Of a DNA stretch of 64,000 nucleotides, positions 34,159-41,941 are shown piece after piece. Position 1 is the first letter of the stretch. Every line of letters starts with the position of its first letter. The notes below the pieces were generated by a model. It had not been told where the DNA came from. It saw only the letters and a list, made by a program, of their open reading frames with translations, and did not search any database. Origin of the DNA: Winogradskya consettensis (GTDB taxonomy: Bacteria > Actinomycetota > Actinomycetes > Mycobacteriales > Micromonosporaceae); contig NZ_BOQP01000027.1 of NCBI RefSeq assembly GCF_018332715.1, positions 186,001 through 250,000 on the forward strand. The letters are read 5' to 3'. The translations under genes and the position numbers were made by a program.

Positions 34159-35337
34159 ATGCGTGAACATCTCAAGGTCACCTCCGGCGCACTGTTGTCA
34201 ACGGTTCTGGTCCTCGCCGCCGGCTGCAGCTCCGATGACGCGGCGAGTCCCTCACCTTCCGCCGGCGCCTCATCGGGATCCGCCCGTGGTCCCGGCGGTG
34301 GAGGACCGGGCGGTCAGGGCGGGCCTGGTGGGGGAGGGCAGCAGATCACCGCGGTGAACCTCAACACCGACGGGGTCAGCCCGGGCGGCGCCAACACCGC
34401 CGCGGTGGTCCAGGCGACGAACGCCTTCCTGGCCACCCTGGACGCGACCGAGCGTGACAAGGTCGAGTACGCGTTCACCGAGAACAAGGCCCGCCAGACC
34501 TGGTCGAACTTCCCCGCGACCGCCGTGGCCCGCGAGGGCATCGCCATGGCTGATCTTACCGCCGATCAGCAGAAGGCCGCCGACGCCGTCCTCGCGGCAG
34601 GGCTGAGCACGGCCGGTGCGCAGCAGGACGCGAACATTCGCAGTTCCGACGACGAGCTGAGCCGGATCAGTCAGGAGGGCGCGAGCGGTTTCGGTGCGCT
34701 CAAGGACTACTTCATCGCCGTCTACGGCACGCCGTCGACGACCGAGCCGTTCATGGTCCAGTTCGGTGGCCACCACCTGGCCCGCGCGCTTACCTACAAC
34801 GGTGACAAGGTCAGCCAGACCCCGCAGTTCGTCGGCACCGAACCTACCTCCTTCCAGAAGGACGGGGTGACGGTCGAGCCGCTCAAGGCCGAATCCACAG
34901 CCATGTTCGCCATGATCGCCGCCCTCAGCGCAGAGCAGAAGACGACCGCGAAGTTCACCTCCGGGACGTTCGACGATCTGCTGATGGGACCGGGCAAGGA
35001 CACCGGCGTGTTCCCTGCCTCGGAAGGACTTCAGGTCTCGCAGCTGACCGCCGAACAAAAGAAACTGGTCACCGCGGCGATCCAGACGTACACCGGCGAC
35101 CTTGCCGACGCCGCCGCTGCGAAACTCCTCGCCAAGTACACCTCCGAACTCGACCAGACCCGGATCGGGTGGTCCAACAACACCGGCCCGACCGACGAGA
35201 ACAGCTACATCCGCATCGACGGCCCCAGTGTGTGGATCGAGTTCATCAACACCCGCAGCATGAGCACCCCCAATATTCACTACCACTCGGTCTACCGGGA
35301 CAAGACCAACGACTACGGCAGCACCAAGCCCAGCTGA
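34159..35337 (+). CDS. DUF3500 lipoprotein (copy 1)
   Basis: 392 residues. Lipoprotein signal (TVLVLAAGC, Cys at 23), then a Ser/Ala and Gly/Pro-rich tether (GPGGGGPGGQGGPGGGG), then the DUF3500 domain (about 70-392). Conserved-looking features are TWSNFP, LKDYFIAVYG, QFGGHHLA (His205, His206), FDDLLMGPGKDTG, IGWSNNTG and, at the end, HYHSVYRDKTNDYG (His374, His376). The paired His motifs suggest metal or small-ligand binding, but no function is established for the domain. The next gene, a HupE/UreJ_2 protein, starts 4 nt after the stop. By eye it is much closer to copy 3 (39349) than to copy 2 (36699). Confidence 0.9.
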   Translation: MREHLKVTSGALLSTVLVLAAGCSSDDAASPSPSAGASSGSARGPGGGGPGGQGGPGGGGQQITAVNLNTDGVSPGGANTAAVVQATNAFLATLDATERDKVEYAFTENKARQTWSNFPATAVAREGIAMADLTADQQKAADAVLAAGLSTAGAQQDANIRSSDDELSRISQEGASGFGALKDYFIAVYGTPSTTEPFMVQFGGHHLARALTYNGDKVSQTPQFVGTEPTSFQKDGVTVEPLKAESTAMFAMIAALSAEQKTTAKFTSGTFDDLLMGPGKDTGVFPASEGLQVSQLTAEQKKLVTAAIQTYTGDLADAAAAKLLAKYTSELDQTRIGWSNNTGPTDENSYIRIDGPSVWIEFINTRSMSTPNIHYHSVYRDKTNDYGSTKPS

Positions 35338-35341
35338 TCGG

Positions 35342-36691
35342 ATGCGGATCACGCTTTCCGTCCGCGTAGGGGCACTGCTGGCATGCCTCGCGATCGTGTA
35401 TACCGCGTTGGCGGTGTTGGCGCCGCGGCCCGCCGCGGCTCATCCGCTGAGCACCACCGCGGTCCTGCTCACCGCCGAGGCAGGCCGGGTGACCGGACGG
35501 GTGCAGCTGCCCATCGACCGGCTCGCCATCGCCCTGGACCAGCCGCTCACCACTGCCGCCGTCAAGCAACCGGGAAAGATCGAGGAACTCCGCGGCTACC
35601 TGCTCAGCCACATGTCGGCGGCCGATCAGGCCGGGCCGTGGGTGGTGACCGCGGGTGGCGGCGCCGTCGAGAGCATCGATGGCGTCGACCACCTCGTGTT
35701 CGACATCGTGCTGCAACCACCGGACCACCGGGTGGGCGACTTCCAGCTCACCTACGACGCGATCCTGCACCGGCTCGTGTCGCACAAGGTCTTCGTGTCG
35801 TTGCGAACCGGCGGCGAGAAGGAGTACACCACCGTGGGAGTGCTCGACTGGCAGCAGCACACCCTCGCCGTGCCGGCCGCCGGGGCCGCCACCCAGGACG
35901 GTTTCGCCGCCGCGATCCATCTCGGGATCAGGCACATCGCCGAGGGCGCCGACCACCTGCTGTTCCTGATCATGTTGTTGCTTCCCGCCCCCCTGATCGC
36001 CCGCGGACGGCGGTGGAAACGCTCCGATGACCTGCGCCGAAACTCGTGGCGTGTGGTGCACGTCGTCACCGCGTTCGCGATCGGGCACTCCGTCACGCTG
36101 GCCCTCGGCGCACTCGGCTACATCAGCGTGCCGACCCGGGTGGTCGAGAGCCTCATCGCGCTGTCGATCCTGGTGTCCGGCATCCACGCGATCAAACCGC
36201 TGGTGCCCGGTGGCGAGGCCTGGATCGCCGCCGGTTTCGGGCTGATGCACGGGCTCGCGTTCGCGGCGCTGCTCGGTGACCTCGGGCTCGGCCGCGGGTC
36301 GCTGGTCGCTGATCTGCTCGGCTTCAACCTCGGCATCGAACTCACCCAGCTGATCGTGGTCGCGCTGCTCATGCCATCGCTGCTGGTCCTGAGTCGGACC
36401 ACCGTCTATCCCGGCGTACGCGTGACCGCCGCGGGGATCGGCGTTGTCCTGGCCGCTGCCTGGCTCGCCGAACGCACCGCCCTGATCGCGGTGAACCCGT
36501 TCAACCGCATCACCGACGCGCTCATCGATCACCCCTTCACCATCGCCGCCTCGATCGCCGTCATCGCGGCGATCAGCTGGGCCGTACCACGACTACGAAC
36601 CACGACGGTTCGGACACCGGCACCAGCCGGCCACGACCTCCGGACGCCCGCGACAGCCGTGGACCACTCCGGGTCCGTCACTCACCCATAG
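35342..36691 (+). CDS. HupE/UreJ_2 family membrane protein (copy 1)
   Basis: 449 residues. Signal peptide ending near PAAA-HPLS, so the mature chain begins with a His, then an extracellular beta-rich domain of about 150 residues, then about seven membrane segments. The HupE/UreJ signature HIAEGADHLLF places His198, Asp204 and His205 at the start of the membrane part; GHSVTLAL and LMHGLAFA follow in later segments. HupE and UreJ relatives are linked to nickel uptake for hydrogenase or urease, but no such enzyme is encoded here, so metal transport is inferred. It follows DUF3500 copy 1 by 4 nt and precedes copy 2 by 7 nt. Confidence 0.88.
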   Translation: MRITLSVRVGALLACLAIVYTALAVLAPRPAAAHPLSTTAVLLTAEAGRVTGRVQLPIDRLAIALDQPLTTAAVKQPGKIEELRGYLLSHMSAADQAGPWVVTAGGGAVESIDGVDHLVFDIVLQPPDHRVGDFQLTYDAILHRLVSHKVFVSLRTGGEKEYTTVGVLDWQQHTLAVPAAGAATQDGFAAAIHLGIRHIAEGADHLLFLIMLLLPAPLIARGRRWKRSDDLRRNSWRVVHVVTAFAIGHSVTLALGALGYISVPTRVVESLIALSILVSGIHAIKPLVPGGEAWIAAGFGLMHGLAFAALLGDLGLGRGSLVADLLGFNLGIELTQLIVVALLMPSLLVLSRTTVYPGVRVTAAGIGVVLAAAWLAERTALIAVNPFNRITDALIDHPFTIAASIAVIAAISWAVPRLRTTTVRTPAPAGHDLRTPATAVDHSGSVTHP

Positions 36692-36698
36692 GAATCCA

Positions 36699-37925
36699 AT
36701 GCCTGATTTCCTGTCCCGCCCGCTCGGGCAAGTCACCGTCGTCCGCCGTCGTCGGCGATTGACCGCGGCTCTGCTGAGCGCCGGCCTGCTGACGTTCGCC
36801 GCCGGGTGCGGCAGCGGCTCCGACACGGCGACCTCCTCGAGTGCCGGCCCGTCGGCGAGTCAGAACGGGCGCGGTCCCGGCGGCGGTCCGGGTGGTGGCG
36901 GTCCCGGCGGCGGCAACGGCGGGGACACACCCCCGGCCTGTACGCCGTCGTCAGCGGCACCGACCGCGGCCCCGGCCGCCGCGGTTCCGGCCTTCAACGA
37001 CACCACCGTGGTCTCCGGCGCGGTGACCACCGCACAGGCATTCCTGGCCACGCTGACCGCCGAGCAGAAGAAGGCCGTCCTCTACTCCTTCTCCGATCTG
37101 GGCAAGAAGCAGTGCAGCTGGTCCAACTACCCCGACGACAACTTCAAGGGCCGGCTCGGGGTGAGACTCGGTGATCTCAGCGCCGCCCAGAAGACAGCTG
37201 CACTGGCCGCGCTGCAGAGCGTCCTGTCTCCCGCCGGCTACGCCCAGGTGCTCAACGAGATGCACGCCGACGACGTCCTCGGACAGAACGAGACCCAGTA
37301 CGGCGAAGCCAACTACCACATCGTGTTGTACGGCAACCCGTCCGCCGACAAGCCGTGGACACTGCAGTTCGGCGGCCACCACGTCGCCGTGCACGTCTCC
37401 CTGGGCGGCGATGTGATCAGCGTGTCGCCGCACTTCAGCGGCACTCAACCGGTCAGCTTCGACCTCGACGGCAAAACTGTCCGGCCCCTGGGCGAGGAGA
37501 GCGACACGGTCTTCCCGCTGGTCAAGTCCCTGACCGCAGACCAGCAGACCGCGGCGCAGCTGTCCGGCAAGTTCAACGATCTCGTCATGGGGCCCAGTAC
37601 CGACACCGGCTACCCGAAACAGGAAGGCCTCTCCTACACCAAGCTGACCGCCGCCCAGCAGACCCAGGTCAAGAATCTGATCAAGGACTATGTCAGCGAT
37701 GCCGCCACGGCCATCTCCGACCCGATCCTGAACCTCTACACCTCGCAGCTCGACCAGACCACGATCAGCTACTCCGGCACCGTCACCGCCGACAGCGACA
37801 ACGGCTACTTCCGGATCGACGGGCCCCGCGTCTGGATCGAATGGCTCAACACCGGCGCCTCCGGGCTGCACTACCACACGCTGTACCGCGACAAGCAGCT
37901 CGACTACGGCACCGGCCTCAGCTGA
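36699..37925 (+). CDS. DUF3500 lipoprotein (copy 2, divergent)
   Basis: 408 residues. Lipobox FAAGC (Cys37) after a longer basic N-terminus, then a tether RGPGGGPGGGGPGGGNGG and a Pro/Ala stretch. The DUF3500 domain keeps the key features: CSWSNYPDDNF, YHIVLYG, QFGGHHVAVHV, FNDLVMGPSTDTG, RIDGPRVWIEW and LHYHTLYRDKQLDYG. It differs from copies 1 and 3 in having Cys in QCSWSN and in lacking the NNTG loop (here YSGTVTADSDNG). Its stop directly abuts the GTG of the second HupE/UreJ_2 gene, so each lipoprotein is paired with one membrane protein. Confidence 0.88.
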   Translation: MPDFLSRPLGQVTVVRRRRRLTAALLSAGLLTFAAGCGSGSDTATSSSAGPSASQNGRGPGGGPGGGGPGGGNGGDTPPACTPSSAAPTAAPAAAVPAFNDTTVVSGAVTTAQAFLATLTAEQKKAVLYSFSDLGKKQCSWSNYPDDNFKGRLGVRLGDLSAAQKTAALAALQSVLSPAGYAQVLNEMHADDVLGQNETQYGEANYHIVLYGNPSADKPWTLQFGGHHVAVHVSLGGDVISVSPHFSGTQPVSFDLDGKTVRPLGEESDTVFPLVKSLTADQQTAAQLSGKFNDLVMGPSTDTGYPKQEGLSYTKLTAAQQTQVKNLIKDYVSDAATAISDPILNLYTSQLDQTTISYSGTVTADSDNGYFRIDGPRVWIEWLNTGASGLHYHTLYRDKQLDYGTGLS

Positions 37926-39176
37926 GTGGCACGAAACCTGTGGCTGGCCGGCGCGGTGCTGGTGGCGTTCTTCGTCCTGGCACCCGCGCCGGCCCAGGCC
38001 CACGACGTCGGCGCGACTCTGCTCGTCGTGTCGGCTACTGACACGACGGTGCTCATCGACGCGCAGATTCCGCTGACCGGCATCGACTTCGCCTACGACA
38101 CCGCACTGGATCGCGACCCGGCCTCCGCGATCGCCGAGCGCGGCTCCTGGCTGCGATCCCTGATCGGAGCCGGAGCAGTGCTCACCGCCCCCGGCGGGGC
38201 GAGCTGGACGGTCCGGGTGGACGGTCTGACGGCCGATCGGGTGCAGGGCCGCAACACGGTGCACGCTGCGCTCACCGCGACGCCGCCGCCCGGAACGGGC
38301 ATCTCGCTCGTTCAACTGCGCTGGGGCGCCGTCACCGACATCGACTATTCCCACAAGGTCTACGTCTCGGAGAACGACAACGGCACGATCCGCCTGGCCG
38401 GAACCATCACTCACTATCAACCGCAGCTGCCCCTGCAACGGCACACGCCGCTCGCCCATCGGGTCTCGTTCGCCACGATGCCGGCCACCGGCTTCCAGCA
38501 CTTCCGCGACGGCACCGACCACCAATTGTTTCTCTGCCTGGTCGCGCTCGGCGTCGCGCGGCGCAAGCAGCGGCCGGCTGCGACCGTCCGCCGGCTCGGC
38601 CTGCTCACCCTGGGCTTCACGATCGGCCACTCGGTCAGCCTCGCACTCGCCACCCTCGGCTGGGTGACGTTGCCGTCGAGATGGGTGGAGACCGCGATCG
38701 CGGCGACCATCGCGATCAGTGCTGTGCACGCCGCCCGCCCCGCCCTGCCGGCCCGGACCGAACTGGCCGTGACGGCCTGCTTCGGACTCGTGCACGGCTT
38801 CGGTTTCGCCGGCACCCTCGAAGGCCTGTCACTGCATGGCACCGCCCTGGTCGCACCGCTGCTCGGGTTCAACCTCGGCCTCGAAGCCGCACAACTCGCC
38901 GCTCTCGCCCTCGTCGCGATTCCGTTGTGGCTCATTGCCCGTTCAGCCGCCGCGACGGTGGTGCTGGCAGCGGCGATCGCTGCCATTGCCATCTCCTGGG
39001 TCCTGCAGCGGGCACTCGGCACCGGCAACCCGATCGACGGGTTCGTCAGCACCGTGCTGGGCACTCCCGAACGACTCGCTCTGATCCTTCTCGCCGGTGC
39101 CCTGTTCGTTCTCGCCGTTTCGGCGACAGGCAGGCCGAAGACATCGGACGAGCTGCCCGCAGCCCGTCCCCGATGA
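37926..39176 (+). CDS. HupE/UreJ_2 family membrane protein (copy 2)
   Basis: 416 residues from GTG 37926, which touches the preceding TGA. Signal peptide ending PAQA-HDVG, again giving a mature N-terminal His. The extracellular domain (about 28-185) resembles that of copy 1 in outline (a short DYSHKVYVSEND segment corresponds to RLVSHKVFVSLRT). The membrane part starts with FQHFRDGTDHQLF, the same HxxxGxDH signature, followed by IGHSVSLALATLG and LVHGFGFAGTL. The two HupE-like proteins are clearly paralogues but not recent copies. Ends the core operon; the third DUF3500 gene lies 172 nt downstream with its own leader. Confidence 0.86.
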   Translation: MARNLWLAGAVLVAFFVLAPAPAQAHDVGATLLVVSATDTTVLIDAQIPLTGIDFAYDTALDRDPASAIAERGSWLRSLIGAGAVLTAPGGASWTVRVDGLTADRVQGRNTVHAALTATPPPGTGISLVQLRWGAVTDIDYSHKVYVSENDNGTIRLAGTITHYQPQLPLQRHTPLAHRVSFATMPATGFQHFRDGTDHQLFLCLVALGVARRKQRPAATVRRLGLLTLGFTIGHSVSLALATLGWVTLPSRWVETAIAATIAISAVHAARPALPARTELAVTACFGLVHGFGFAGTLEGLSLHGTALVAPLLGFNLGLEAAQLAALALVAIPLWLIARSAAATVVLAAAIAAIAISWVLQRALGTGNPIDGFVSTVLGTPERLALILLAGALFVLAVSATGRPKTSDELPAARPR

Positions 39177-39348
39177 ACATTGCCGGTGTACTGCGGTGAC
39201 AGTCCGATCCCCTTTCGAACGACCATCACCACCGATTCCTGCGTTGCCACCCGGGCCCACTCAGCTCGTGCATACGCTCTGAACTGCGTGTATGGACCAT
39301 CTACGCGGCCGTGTGGAGGCACACCCGCTTCTCAAGGAGTACGTACTC

Positions 39349-40584
39349 ATGCGCAGGTATGTCGCAAGCGCTTCCGGTGTTGCCCTGGCCGGCGTGCTGC
39401 TCGTCGGCGCTGCCCGGTTGGACGGCGCCTTCGCCGCGCCGGGGGCCATCGATCCGTCCGGGCAGCCGAGTGCCGGCAGCAGTCCCGTGGTCTCACCCGG
39501 GCCCGGCACGTCCGGCCGCCCGGGTGGCCCGCCGAGCGGGTCCCCCGGACCAGGTGGGCCCGGCGGTCCTAGCGGTGGGCCGGGTGGCGGTATCACCGAG
39601 GTCAATCTGAACACCGGCGGCTCCAGCCCGGGCGGCGCCAACACCAAAGCCGTGGCCACGGCCACCAGCGCGTTCCTGGCCACCCTGGGGGCGGCCGAAC
39701 GCGACAAGGTCGAATACGACTTCACTGACCACAAAGCTCGCCAGACCTGGTCCAATTTCCCCGCAACCGTCGTACCCCGCCCCGGCATCGAGCTGTCCGA
39801 CCTGAGCTCGGGGCAACGCATCGCGCTGTCCAAGGTCCTCAGGGTGGCGCTGAGCCCGGCAGGGGACCGCCAGAACACCGACATCCGGACCGCCGACGAC
39901 TACCTCAGGAGCATCAGCAGTCAAGGCGGTGAGGAGTTCGGCTCCCTGAAGGACTACTACATCGCTGTGTACGGAGCGCCGTCCTACGTGGAGCCGTTCG
40001 CCGTGCAGTTCGGCGGTCACCACCTGTCGCGCAACCTCACCTACTACGGCAACAAGGTGAGCCAGACTCCGCAGTTCGTCGGCACCGAGCCCAAGTCGTT
40101 CACCTATGACGGCAGGACGGTCGAGCCGCTCGCCAAGGAGTCGACGACCCTGTTCGGACTGGTGGCGTCGCTGACCGCCAAGCAGCGCAGCGCCGCTCAG
40201 ATCACCTCCGGGACCTTTGACGACCTGCTCATGGGTCCCGGCAAGGACAGCGGCGTCTTCCCCGCGGCCGAAGGCATGCCCGTCACCCGGCTCAAGAGCT
40301 ACCAGCGCACCCTGCTGACAGCCGCGATCAAGGCGTACGCCGGGGATCTGGCCCCCGCAGCCGCCGCCAAGCTGATGGCCAAGTACAACGCGGAGCTGGA
40401 CCGGACCCGAATCGGCTGGAGCAACAACACCGGCACGAACGACGAGCACAGCTACATCCGCGTCGACGGCCCGAGCCTGTGGATCGAAATCATCAACACC
40501 CGCAGCATGAGCACCCCGGACGTGCATTACCACTCGGTGTACCGGGACAAGACGAACGACTACGGAAGCAGCAGACCCAGCTGA
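39349..40584 (+). CDS. DUF3500 exported protein (copy 3)
   Basis: 411 residues from ATG 39349, with AAGGAG 9 nt upstream; the frame opens 19 codons earlier but that start lacks a ribosome binding site. The signal region (VASASGVALAGVLLVGAARL, possible cut AFA-AP) contains no Cys, unlike the other two copies, so this one should be secreted rather than lipid-anchored. A Gly/Pro-rich tether follows, then DUF3500 with QFGGHHLSRNL, FDDLLMGPGKDSG, IGWSNNTG and HYHSVYRDKTNDYG. Very similar to copy 1 over its whole length. The 172-nt gap upstream shows that it may be expressed independently of the operon. Confidence 0.88.
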   Translation: MRRYVASASGVALAGVLLVGAARLDGAFAAPGAIDPSGQPSAGSSPVVSPGPGTSGRPGGPPSGSPGPGGPGGPSGGPGGGITEVNLNTGGSSPGGANTKAVATATSAFLATLGAAERDKVEYDFTDHKARQTWSNFPATVVPRPGIELSDLSSGQRIALSKVLRVALSPAGDRQNTDIRTADDYLRSISSQGGEEFGSLKDYYIAVYGAPSYVEPFAVQFGGHHLSRNLTYYGNKVSQTPQFVGTEPKSFTYDGRTVEPLAKESTTLFGLVASLTAKQRSAAQITSGTFDDLLMGPGKDSGVFPAAEGMPVTRLKSYQRTLLTAAIKAYAGDLAPAAAAKLMAKYNAELDRTRIGWSNNTGTNDEHSYIRVDGPSLWIEIINTRSMSTPDVHYHSVYRDKTNDYGSSRPS

Positions 40585-40649
40585 TCACCCGGACCGCGGT
40601 GGAGACCTCCGCCGCGATCCGAGGCCGGGCTGCCACCCGGAAGCGAACG

Positions 40650-40673
40650 GCGCGGCGGCCCCGGCCGCCGCGC
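40650..40673. terminator. Bidirectional terminator hairpin
   Basis: Arms GCGCGGCGGC (40650-40659) and GCCGCCGCGC (40664-40673) around a CCCG loop, between the convergent DUF3500 copy 3 and GH11 genes, 8 nt from the latter's stop. Confidence 0.65.
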
Positions 40674-40681
40674 CCGTCCGG

Positions 40682-41701
40682 TCAGCCGGCGCTGCAGGAG
40701 ACCGTCGGCCAGGTGGTGCTGCCGTTCTTCATGATGGTCACGCCGAACGTGTTGCCGTTGCCGTTGGGTTTGGCGGTCATGACCTGGCCGCTGGAGTCCC
40801 AGGTGGCGGTGGTGTTCCAGGTGGAGCTGATCTTCTCGGGTGCCGGGACGTTCATCGTGACGGTCCAGGCGCTGGAGCCGGTGACGGCGACGTTCAGGTT
40901 GTACCGGTCGCTCCAGCTCTCCCCGGCCGAGAGCGCCGCGGTGCAGCCGCCGCCGGGGTTGCCGGCCGTCGGGCTGGTCGTGGGGGTGCCGCCGGAACCC
41001 TCGCTGACGTTCATCGTGGAGGTGGCGTTGCTCTGGTAGCCCTCGGTGGCCAGGATCTGGTAGTCGTGGGTGCCGAGGGTCAGGCCGAGCCGGGACCAGG
41101 CGTTGAAGTGGTTGGCGGTGGTGATTGTCCCGCTGGTGCGATGCTGCTGGCGGACGCTCCAGTACTGGTAGAACGTCGCGTTGCCGATGATCGAGGGCTG
41201 GTTGACCCGCTGGGTGCGGTAGATGTCGTAGGTGCTGCCGTCGGTGGTGACCGAGCCCAGCCGCGTGGTGCCGGTGCTGGGGTTGTAGCTGCCGAAGTCC
41301 TCGACGATGTAGTACTCGATCAGCGGGTTGGTCGTCCAGCCGTAGAGCGCGAGGTAGCCGTTGCCGTTCGGGTTGAAACTGCCCGAGTAGTTGACGGTGT
41401 GGCTGGAGCCGGGTTTCCAGCCCTTCCCGACGACGGAGTTGTTGATGCCGCTCATCTGGACGCGGTAGCTACCCCCGGAGCCGAGCGTCATGGAGACGTT
41501 GCCGGAGTCCTTCCAGTACGAGAAGAAATAGCCGTTGTGGTAGCCGGTCAGGTTCGATGTGATGGTCCGGTCGGCCTCGGCGTGCGCGACACCTGCCACG
41601 GTGAGCGAGACGGCCGCCAGCACCGCGGCGCAGGCAGCGCTGATGAGCAGCCGCAGACGGCCGCGTCCGCTGAGCCTCGGACGGGCTTGACTTCGATGCA
41701 T
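40682..41701 (-). CDS. Secreted GH11 xylanase with CBM2
   Basis: 339 residues from ATG 41701, which has AAGGAGG 6 nt upstream; the frame is open farther but only noise precedes. Signal peptide with a twin-basic N-terminus, cut near AHA-EA (about 41). GH11 domain (45-232): nucleophile Glu129 in PLIEYYIVED, acid/base Glu220 in ILATEGYQS. A Gly/Thr/Pro linker leads to a family 2 CBM (253-336) with the paired Cys (CTAALS and VSCSAG) and Trp residues of a cellulose- or xylan-binding surface. Endo-beta-1,4-xylanase, complementary to the GH10-GH62 enzyme. It has a near-consensus promoter and two clusters of GAAACTTCC motifs. Confidence 0.96.
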   Translation of the reverse strand: MHRSQARPRLSGRGRLRLLISAACAAVLAAVSLTVAGVAHAEADRTITSNLTGYHNGYFFSYWKDSGNVSMTLGSGGSYRVQMSGINNSVVGKGWKPGSSHTVNYSGSFNPNGNGYLALYGWTTNPLIEYYIVEDFGSYNPSTGTTRLGSVTTDGSTYDIYRTQRVNQPSIIGNATFYQYWSVRQQHRTSGTITTANHFNAWSRLGLTLGTHDYQILATEGYQSNATSTMNVSEGSGGTPTTSPTAGNPGGGCTAALSAGESWSDRYNLNVAVTGSSAWTVTMNVPAPEKISSTWNTTATWDSSGQVMTAKPNGNGNTFGVTIMKNGSTTWPTVSCSAG

Positions 41702-41762
41702 CGCTGTCCTCCTTGCGGGACCGGACCCCGGGCCCACGGGTTGATGTGCGTCGATGTAACGA

Positions 41763-41791
41763 GTATTAAAACCCGCCGATCGTGTTGTCAA
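41763..41791 (-). promoter_or_regulatory. Promoter of GH11 xylanase gene (TTGACA-N17-TAATAC)
   Basis: On the minus strand TTGACA (41791-41786) and TAATAC (41768-41763) are separated by 17 nt, close to the ideal housekeeping promoter. The start site would be about 55 nt before the ATG. Confidence 0.75.
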
Positions 41792-41798
41792 TGATTTC

Positions 41799-41821
41799 CG
41801 GAAACTTCCGGAAGTTCCGAA
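41799..41821. promoter_or_regulatory. Putative xylanase operator at GH11 promoter
   Basis: The sequence GGAAACTTCCGGAAGTTCC lies 9-27 nt upstream of the -35 element and contains the perfect 14-bp palindrome AACTTCCGGAAGTT. The core GAAACTTCCGGAA occurs again at 41902-41914, between this gene and the divergent kinase. Related GAAA/TTTC motifs stand at the GH10 promoter. Confidence 0.55.
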
Positions 41822-41941
41822 GGGCCTGGGTGACTGCTCAACACGCAAAATGGTCATGATCGGCGTAGTCTCATTGATCAAATTGACCCGATCTGAAACC
41901 CGAAACTTCCGGAAACCTGATCTCGGGTACGTCGCCGGGCC

